Source of the DNA: Bacillota bacterium
Lineage (GTDB): Bacteria; Bacillota; Clostridia; Lachnospirales; CAG-274
DNA: 58,755 nt
Reading direction: 5' to 3'
NCBI GenBank assembly: GCA_017543265.1
Contig: JAFYGI010000025.1
Span: 1-58,755, forward strand
The translations under genes and the position numbers were made by a program. The first letter of the stretch is position 1. Every line of letters begins with the position of its first letter. Under the pieces are notes generated by a model that made no database searches, had not been told where the DNA came from, and saw only the letters and a program-made list of their open reading frames with translations. Below are positions 53,593-58,755 of this stretch, in pieces.

Positions 53593-54381
53593 TCATTCGG
53601 GTATCTGCCGTCCCTCGTGGTCGATGGTGTAGTTTTCTTTATGTATCAGCTCGCTGACGGGCACTATCTCATAGCCCTTGTCTTTAAGCCCCTTTATTAT
53701 CTCGTCAAGCACATCGGGGGTGTACTTTGCATCGTTATGAAAAAGTATTATCGAGCCGTTTCCCAGATGCTTGTGGTTCAAAACACGGTTTATCTCGTGG
53801 TCGCAGCCCAGCTCCTTCCAGTCCAGACTGTCCACGTCCCATTGTATCGGGTAATATCCGCATTCCTTTGCGGCGTTCAGAACCGTGTCGTTATATTCGC
53901 CAAAGGGCGGACGGTACAAAAACGGCGTGTAATTAAGCAGCTTTTGTATCTTTTCATGGCAGGCGGTTATATTTTCCTTGTTTTGCTCCAATGAAAGCTG
54001 CGCACTGTGGGGGTGGGTGTCGCTGTGGTTGCCTATATCATGCCCCGCAGCAAATATCTTCCTTACCTCGTCGGGGTATTTGTCCACCCAGTAGCCGCAA
54101 AGGAAAAATGTGGCCTTTACATCGTTTTTGTTTAGAATGTCCAGCAGCGTGTCGGTGTCGTCCGCTCCCCAGGCGGCATCAAAGCTTATGGCGACCTTTT
54201 TTTCGCCGCGGGTGTCCACGCAGTATATGGGCAGCTGCTTTTTTGCGGCAGATGCGGCGGCGGTGGGGTAAAACACCGCGGTCAGCACGGGGCGCAGCAG
54301 ACCCGCCGACAGCGAAAATGCGGCGGTAAGTACAAGCGCCGCAAGGATAAGACGCTTGCGTTTGAACAGTTTTTTTAACAT
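53593..54381 (-). CDS. Polysaccharide deacetylase (PdaB/NodB-type)
   Basis: 262 aa. An N-terminal helix (about 10-40) anchors or exports it. NodB domain motifs: S-F-D-A-A-W-G (D68), H-S-D-T-H-P-H (H119 and H123 as metal ligands), R-P-P-F-G-E-Y-N, W-D-V-D-S-L-D-W, and L-F-H-N-D. Layout resembles PdaB-like enzymes of sporulating Firmicutes that deacetylate peptidoglycan or other N-acetylglucosamine polymers. Start 54381 has GGAGGAAAAAT upstream. Confidence 0.88.
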   Translation of the reverse strand: MLKKLFKRKRLILAALVLTAAFSLSAGLLRPVLTAVFYPTAAASAAKKQLPIYCVDTRGEKKVAISFDAAWGADDTDTLLDILNKNDVKATFFLCGYWVDKYPDEVRKIFAAGHDIGNHSDTHPHSAQLSLEQNKENITACHEKIQKLLNYTPFLYRPPFGEYNDTVLNAAKECGYYPIQWDVDSLDWKELGCDHEINRVLNHKHLGNGSIILFHNDAKYTPDVLDEIIKGLKDKGYEIVPVSELIHKENYTIDHEGRQIPE

Positions 54382-54632
54382 ATTTTTCCTCCATAATATA
54401 ATACTTTGTATAATATATGGCGCATCAGCGCATATATGCACTGCTAATTTTTGACAATTGACATTATTTTTGCACTAACCTGCGCTTTTATTTTGTCGGA
54501 TTTTATTAAGAAATTTTATTAAATTTTGACAAAATTGCCGTTTTGTTTTTGTCATATAAATCGGTTTGTAAGGCAAAGCTTGTTAAATCTTAACAAAATT
54601 TTAATCATTTTTGAAGGTTTGTTAAAATAAAC

Positions 54633-54856
54633 TTGTATTTTACACTATATTATGATACAATTAACTGGAATAAATATGGGTATTTTTCGTCTTGCGGGGT
54701 CATATATTACCATGTATGGCTTTCGGAGAGGTGAAATACGACATTAAAAGGTGCGTTGTCAAAAGTTAATTTTCTAACAATTCTGACAAACGGCACCATA
54801 TAATAACAGGGCATATCTTACGGTATGTCCGATGCACAGTGAGGTGATGAACACAG
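54633..54856 (+). promoter_or_regulatory. Promoter and ~190-nt leader of the pilus operon
   Basis: TTGTAT (54633-54638), 17 nt, TACAAT (54656-54661). The leader has two hairpins: a bulged GGTGC-GTTGTCA / TGACAA-GCACC stem (54750-54797) and a GGGCATA / TATGTCC stem (54809-54830). Nothing matches a riboswitch class I know, including cyclic di-GMP. The rest of the 475-bp gap (54382-54632) is A/T-rich with no ORF worth listing. Confidence 0.5.
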
Positions 54857-55423
54857 GTGGACGGGCCTGATTTAACAAAAAAAGATGCAGAGGCTCCTAA
54901 GACAGAGGATAAAACCTCAAAGCCAAAGCGAAAAAAACGCTCTGCGGCGTCATATGCCATAGAGCTGCTTGTTAAGATAGTCTTGACGGCAGCGGCGGTT
55001 TGGGCACTCTGTACCTTTGTGATTGCGATCCATGTAAATCACAGTAATACGGCCTACCCGATGATAAAGGACGGGGACCTGTGTATTACATACCGCTTGG
55101 GTGAGTTAAAGGACGGCGAGGAGGTTTCTTATCGGCACGACGGCAAAGTGTGCTTCGGACGCATTGCGGCGCAGTCGGGCGACACAGTCGAAATAAAAAA
55201 CGGCTACGTCAGCGTAGACGGCTACGGCGTGCTGGAGGATGTCGTGTACGAAACTACCGAGGACGGCTCTTTGATAGAGTATCCTTATACCGTACCTGAT
55301 AACTGTGTTTTCCTTCTGAACGATTTCAGAAGCGACGTTACCGACAGCCGTACATTCGGCGCGGTAAACCTTTCCGATGTTGAGGGAAAGGTGGTGTTTG
55401 TGCTCCGCAGAAGGGGCATATAA
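54857..55423 (+). CDS. sipA-like: SipA-like pseudo-signal peptidase of the pilus operon
   Basis: 188 aa. Basic, Lys-rich N-terminus, one helix (about 36-58), then a signal peptidase I fold outside the membrane (D-G-D-L, S-G-D-T-V-E-I). Both catalytic residues are replaced: T65 occupies the Ser position (T-A-Y-P instead of S-M-x-P) and G101 the Lys position (G-R-I instead of K-R-V). In group A Streptococcus SipA, encoded beside Spy0128-type pilin and a class B sortase, Asp and Gly sit at these places and the protein aids pilus polymerisation without peptidase activity. Start is GTG 54857 after GAGGTGATG. Confidence 0.82.
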   Translation: MDGPDLTKKDAEAPKTEDKTSKPKRKKRSAASYAIELLVKIVLTAAAVWALCTFVIAIHVNHSNTAYPMIKDGDLCITYRLGELKDGEEVSYRHDGKVCFGRIAAQSGDTVEIKNGYVSVDGYGVLEDVVYETTEDGSLIEYPYTVPDNCVFLLNDFRSDVTDSRTFGAVNLSDVEGKVVFVLRRRGI

Positions 55424-55525
55424 AATTGTTCGCCTCTCTTGGCTTTTTGCTTTTGCAAAAATCGGGGAGGAGATATGTTTTAGTATTTAAACTTGATTTC
55501 AAAATATAGAAAAGGAGGAGTTATT

Positions 55526-56839
55526 ATGAAAGGAAAGTTTAAAAAATTAGCTGCGGCTTTCGCAGCTGTAACTGTATTTGTCGGCAGTATGCCGAGTATG
55601 GCATTTGCAGCAGGCAGTAATTATACCGGCGTTAGCGGCGGAACTGTTAAATTTGACAAGGTCTTGGTTGTCGAAAGTGATGCGAAAGTTCCGCCTGTAA
55701 CATTTGCATATACAATTAATCCCGGTACTGCGGTCCCGGCAACGGATGACACCAAGCTTGCGGTGTATGCAGGCGTAGGTTCACCGACTATAGGCACGGC
55801 TGCGTATAGTGTTAATGATACAGCAGATTCACCGGATGATACCAGAGTATTCGGAACTGCGAGCGATGCTTATTATACGGTTAAAAAAGACGTATCTGTG
55901 AATTTTGGCAGTGTTACATTTACGGAACCCGGTATATACAGGTACATTATTGAAGAGACAGCTTCTAATGCTGCATACGGTATAAGCGATGACGTTGGTC
56001 CGGCTGGTACTTTTACCGCCAAGAATGTTGAATTGAAAAGGACTTTGGATGTTTATGTTGAGGATAATGGCAGCGGAGAGCTTAGGGTTACAGATTATGT
56101 TCTCTATGAGGGAACTGTAACGGAACAGCCGACTCCTGCAGCGAGTACACATCATGCGGCTTATACAAGTGGATATGTGAATGTAGCAACGGTTGCAGAT
56201 GGCGGAGATGGCGCTAACTTGGGACCAAAGTCTAACAGTTATATCAACTTGTATAAAACACACAATCTTACTATTGCAAAGAATGTTACAGGTAATCAGG
56301 GCTCTAAGGATAAGTATTTCGCATTTACCGTAGTATTTACCAACGCAGTGAATGGAACTGTATATGATGTTGACATTACCAATGCTGATGATTCCCCTGC
56401 AGCAAATGCAGCAACAACTCACGCTTCGATGTCTAATCCTACATCAATAACAATTTCCGGCGAAACCACCGCAACTTTCTATTTACAGAATGGTCAGCGC
56501 GTTGTTATCAAGGGTATTGCTGATGGTACACAGTACTCCGTAGAAGAAGATGAGGAAGATTATTCACCTGCATTGCTTGTTACGGGCGATACAGATGGTA
56601 CAGCAACAAATGATGGAACAACTGTAACATTAACATCAGGTTCCGGAGCGGCTGATAAATATGCTGATACAGGCATTACCGATAACACTTCTCTTACCTT
56701 CACAAACACCCGTTCGGGCGTACTTCCCACAGGTATCATCATGTCGGTAGCTCCCGCAGCAGTTGTAGGTCTTGGCGTACTTGCAGCTATAATCGCTATG
56801 GTAGTGGCAGGCAAGAGAAGAGCAGCCGAGGAAGAATAA
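55526..56839 (+). CDS. Major pilin (Spy0128/FctA-like) with VLPTG sorting signal
   Basis: 437 aa. Signal peptide (residues 1-28, ending M-A-F-A-A), an FctA-like domain (about 35-205; V-K-F-D-K near its start and Y-R-Y-I-I-E-E near its end are candidate isopeptide Lys and Glu), and a second domain of the kind found in streptococcal and clostridial pilins (about 250-395, ending L-T-F-T-N-T-R). The cell-wall signal is V-L-P-T-G (399-403), a hydrophobic segment and K-R-R. The motif resembles the x-V-P-T-G motif of Spy0128 rather than L-P-x-T-G. AAAGGAGGAG precedes ATG 55526. Codon use differs from the neighbours (more ATT, GTT, GCT), fitting high expression or transfer. Confidence 0.85.
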   Translation: MKGKFKKLAAAFAAVTVFVGSMPSMAFAAGSNYTGVSGGTVKFDKVLVVESDAKVPPVTFAYTINPGTAVPATDDTKLAVYAGVGSPTIGTAAYSVNDTADSPDDTRVFGTASDAYYTVKKDVSVNFGSVTFTEPGIYRYIIEETASNAAYGISDDVGPAGTFTAKNVELKRTLDVYVEDNGSGELRVTDYVLYEGTVTEQPTPAASTHHAAYTSGYVNVATVADGGDGANLGPKSNSYINLYKTHNLTIAKNVTGNQGSKDKYFAFTVVFTNAVNGTVYDVDITNADDSPAANAATTHASMSNPTSITISGETTATFYLQNGQRVVIKGIADGTQYSVEEDEEDYSPALLVTGDTDGTATNDGTTVTLTSGSGAADKYADTGITDNTSLTFTNTRSGVLPTGIIMSVAPAAVVGLGVLAAIIAMVVAGKRRAAEEE

Positions 56840-56868
56840 AAAAGTTTTAATTTGAAAGGGACCCGTGT

Positions 56869-57570
56869 ATGCGAAAATTCCTGAAAACGATGAATATAGT
56901 ATACGAGCGCTGTCTGCTGGCGGTGTTTGTGCTTATATTGCTTGTCGTTATCTACTGTATGTACGATATGTACTATGTTTTTGAGCATGCCTCGGGCAAC
57001 GATCTTTTAAAATACAAGCCGACCGCACCGGATTACGATGCGGCGGCTTCCCCTATTGGGGAGGACATGATAGCGTGGATAACGCTTGACAACACAAAGA
57101 TAGACTATCCCATAATGCAGGGACTTAACAACACAAAATACCTTAATACCGACCCATACGGTCAGTATTCATTGTCGGGCAGCATTTATCTGGACTGCCG
57201 CAACAATAACGAATTTAAGGATAAATACAATATCCTTTACGGACATCACATGGAATACGGTAAGATGTTCGGCGCATTGGACGAATATCTTGATCTGGGG
57301 TACCTGAACTCACACTCAAAGGGTACGCTGATGATAGGCCGCGATGCGCACACGATATACAATATAAAGGTGTTTGCCGCGATGACGGCAAGCGCAAGGG
57401 ACGACACAATATTCGATCCCGCATCGGGCGGGAAGATATATCAATACATAAAAAGCAATGCTTTGATATTTAACGAGGAAAGAAACAACAGAATAATAGC
57501 CATGTCCACCTGTACCGAGGCCGACTCGGTAACAAGAGTGGTGGTGTTTGCCTATATTCTGGATGAGTAG
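56869..57570 (+). CDS. srtB-like: Class B sortase, pilus polymerase
   Basis: 233 aa. N-terminal helix (about 13-33) and a class B sortase domain with H126 (in Y-G-H-H-M), C215 (in S-T-C-T-E-A-D-S) and R223. The class-B-type long insertion before the Cys is present (about 170-210). In Spy0128-type pili a class B sortase joins pilin subunits, so the adjacent VLPTG pilin is the likely substrate. Confidence 0.92.
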   Translation: MRKFLKTMNIVYERCLLAVFVLILLVVIYCMYDMYYVFEHASGNDLLKYKPTAPDYDAAASPIGEDMIAWITLDNTKIDYPIMQGLNNTKYLNTDPYGQYSLSGSIYLDCRNNNEFKDKYNILYGHHMEYGKMFGALDEYLDLGYLNSHSKGTLMIGRDAHTIYNIKVFAAMTASARDDTIFDPASGGKIYQYIKSNALIFNEERNNRIIAMSTCTEADSVTRVVVFAYILDE

Positions 57571-57595
57571 ATAAAGAATGGGAGGGAGCTTAAAT

Positions 57596-58573
57596 ATGCA
57601 GATAAAAAAATATATACCGATAATGCTTGTGCTCCTTGCCATGCTGCCGTGCAGCGTATACGCGGCCGTGTATACGGTGATGACGGCGGAAATACCGGTC
57701 AGCTTCTTTGCAGACAAGGACGCAGACAAAAACTTTACGGCCGTAATGGAAACGATAAATTCGGCACCGTCACCCGAAAGCGATACCCTTAAAATATACG
57801 GTACCGGGGACGGCAAGTTTGAAATAAAGATACAGGATCCGGGTACATACCGATACAAGGTATACCAGCTGCCGCCCGAAAGCAGCGACACGGTGTATGA
57901 CGATACGGTGTACACGGTGATAGTTTTTGTAACAGAGGATAAAAGCCGCGAAGGCGGCCTGAAATACGCCATAACGGCTGCGGCCTCGGGCAAGGAAGCG
58001 AAGCCCGACAGCATAGCCTTTGACAACCGCACCAAGCAAAGCGGGGGCAACGACGACTCCGGCGGCGGGGGCAGCGGTGGCGGCGGTGGCGGCAATAAAG
58101 GCGGCGGCACCGACGATGACAGCAAAAACGGCAGGACCATGGGCGGCGGCCGCGGAAGTGTTGTCAATCCTCCCGATAACGACGGCAGGAAGAAAACCGA
58201 TAAAACGGACAATACCGACAACACCGACAATACGGACAACACCGACAATACGGACAATACGGATAATACCGATAATACAGACAACACAGACAATACAAAT
58301 AACACAGACAACCAAACCGATAATACAAATATCGGTACAGACGACAAAAACAACGAGGATCTTGGCACCGACAGCCGCGATAATATCGGCCGCGGTGAAC
58401 TGGAGATAACCAATACCAACATACAAACCGACGAAGAGAACAGGACGATAACCGAGGAGACCGCGGTCAATACAGGGGACAGCAGCAATCAGGGCTTGTG
58501 GATAGTGCTGATGTGTGCGTCGCTTGCAGTTATAGTGATGAGCGCGGCGGCCGAGAAAGCGTCTAAGGCATAA
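57596..58573 (+). CDS. Minor pilin or surface protein with Thr-Asp-Asn repeats
   Basis: 325 aa. Signal peptide (1-24), one FctA-like domain (about 25-145: D-P-G-T-Y-R-Y-K-V-Y-Q and D-N-R-T near the end), a Gly/Ser-rich linker (about 150-185), a (T-D-N)n array (about 204-239), and a C-terminal A-V-N-T-G-D (290-295) followed by a hydrophobic stretch. This end resembles the x-x-T-G-D sorting-like signals on clostridial minor pilins, but the basic tail is weak (E-K-A-S-K-A). Start 57596, GGGAGGGAG upstream. Probably a pilus base or tip subunit. Confidence 0.75.
   Translation: MQIKKYIPIMLVLLAMLPCSVYAAVYTVMTAEIPVSFFADKDADKNFTAVMETINSAPSPESDTLKIYGTGDGKFEIKIQDPGTYRYKVYQLPPESSDTVYDDTVYTVIVFVTEDKSREGGLKYAITAAASGKEAKPDSIAFDNRTKQSGGNDDSGGGGSGGGGGGNKGGGTDDDSKNGRTMGGGRGSVVNPPDNDGRKKTDKTDNTDNTDNTDNTDNTDNTDNTDNTDNTDNTNNTDNQTDNTNIGTDDKNNEDLGTDSRDNIGRGELEITNTNIQTDEENRTITEETAVNTGDSSNQGLWIVLMCASLAVIVMSAAAEKASKA
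58205..58312 (+). repeat. 9-bp tandem array encoding (Thr-Asp-Asn)12
   Basis: Twelve in-frame units, with T-N-N once. Silent changes (ACG/ACC/ACA, GAC/GAT, AAC/AAT) are spread through the array, so it is not freshly expanded. Confidence 0.9.
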
Positions 58574-58597
58574 ATTTTAACGAAAGGGGGCGGATGT

Positions 58598-58755
58598 ATG
58601 TTTTTAAATAAAATATTCTCAAACAAAAAATTAAAAAGTACAGTAAGCCTTCTTTTAGTATTTTCTATTGTAATGTCGCTTATTATGCCTGCATATTCCG
58701 CAGCGGATATGACACAAAGCGGCAGATTTACCGACGATGTTTTAAGCGGCAGCGC
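58598..58755 (+). CDS. Secreted protein of the pilus operon, 5' end only
   Basis: Runs off the right edge; 52 complete codons are visible. Signal peptide with N-K-K-L-K-S-T-V-S, a hydrophobic core and a likely cut near A-Y-S-A-A. GAAAGGGGGCGG precedes ATG 58598. Position as fifth gene suggests a tip adhesin or a further pilus subunit; no domain is yet visible. Confidence 0.7.
   Translation, partial: MFLNKIFSNKKLKSTVSLLLVFSIVMSLIMPAYSAADMTQSGRFTDDVLSGS

Noticed and set aside
54662..54856. Cyclic di-GMP riboswitch ahead of the pilus operon
   Set aside because: The conserved GEMM core and tetraloop/receptor could not be found.
57316..58488. 390-aa reading frame on the minus strand opposite the minor pilin and sortase
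   Set aside because: Low-complexity antisense of the Thr-Asp-Asn and Gly-rich coding repeats (reads as Val/Leu/Ser runs); no ribosome binding site, and the plus-strand genes are clear.

Overview
The window is a chromosomal segment of a Gram-positive, probably gut-associated member of the Clostridia. The evidence is the gene order pyrH-frr-uppS-cdsA-dxr-rseP-ispG-polC, a PolC-type replicative polymerase, VanW proteins, a class B sortase with Spy0128-like pilins, ribosome binding sites close to AGGAGG, and housekeeping promoters of the TTGACA-17-TATAAT type. ATA is a very common isoleucine codon in most genes. No genus can be named from the sequence alone. No rRNA, tRNA or CRISPR array was seen.

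Layout. (1) 0.1-2.5 kb: an EamA-type exporter converging on an NCS2 purine permease. (2) 2.5-5.2 kb: AT-richer phage debris holding two copies of a minor-head-protein remnant fused to a JAB/MPN-like domain. Each copy has a conserved internal promoter, a 51-aa partner gene and a terminator. (3) 5.3-12.2 kb: metal homeostasis. A Zn/Cd-type P-ATPase and its ArsR/CzrA-like repressor share an operator-promoter and diverge from a FeoA-FeoB fusion, which is followed by a large two-HTH regulator of unknown role. (4) 12.2-24.2 kb: a secreted DUF3298-like protein, a DUF5721-like protein, then the conserved translation / isoprenoid / envelope / replication operon. (5) 24.3-41.1 kb: an envelope island. 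A rightward operon carries a membrane protein, an ABC transporter, a Q/G-repeat coiled-coil protein and a 1407-aa protein with three VWA-like domains, followed by two VanW/PG-binding genes. A convergent leftward operon carries MoxR, DUF58 and transglutaminase genes. (6) 41.2-45.3 kb, leftward: six tightly coupled genes (NrtR-like regulator, NADAR protein, PARG-like hydrolase, SPFH protein, 43-aa ORF, NAD-kinase-like protein) behind one promoter with two matching putative operators. (7) 45.4-54.4 kb: a LURP-one-like membrane protein, an ECF S component, recJ, a probable 6S RNA, class II aldolase, IMP dehydrogenase, a diguanylate cyclase and a polysaccharide deacetylase. (8) 54.6-58.8 kb: a pilus operon (pseudo-signal peptidase, VLPTG pilin, class B sortase, repeat-rich minor pilin, start of a further secreted protein) that runs off the right edge.

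How the genes work together: region 4 supplies UMP, ribosome recycling, undecaprenyl-PP, CDP-diacylglycerol, MEP-pathway isoprenoids, membrane proteolysis and replication. Region 6 looks like a self-regulated NAD / ADP-ribose unit and is the strongest candidate for a little-described system. The second candidate is the duplicated JAB-domain cassette of region 2. Region 8 encodes a complete core of a Spy0128/SipA/class-B-sortase pilus.
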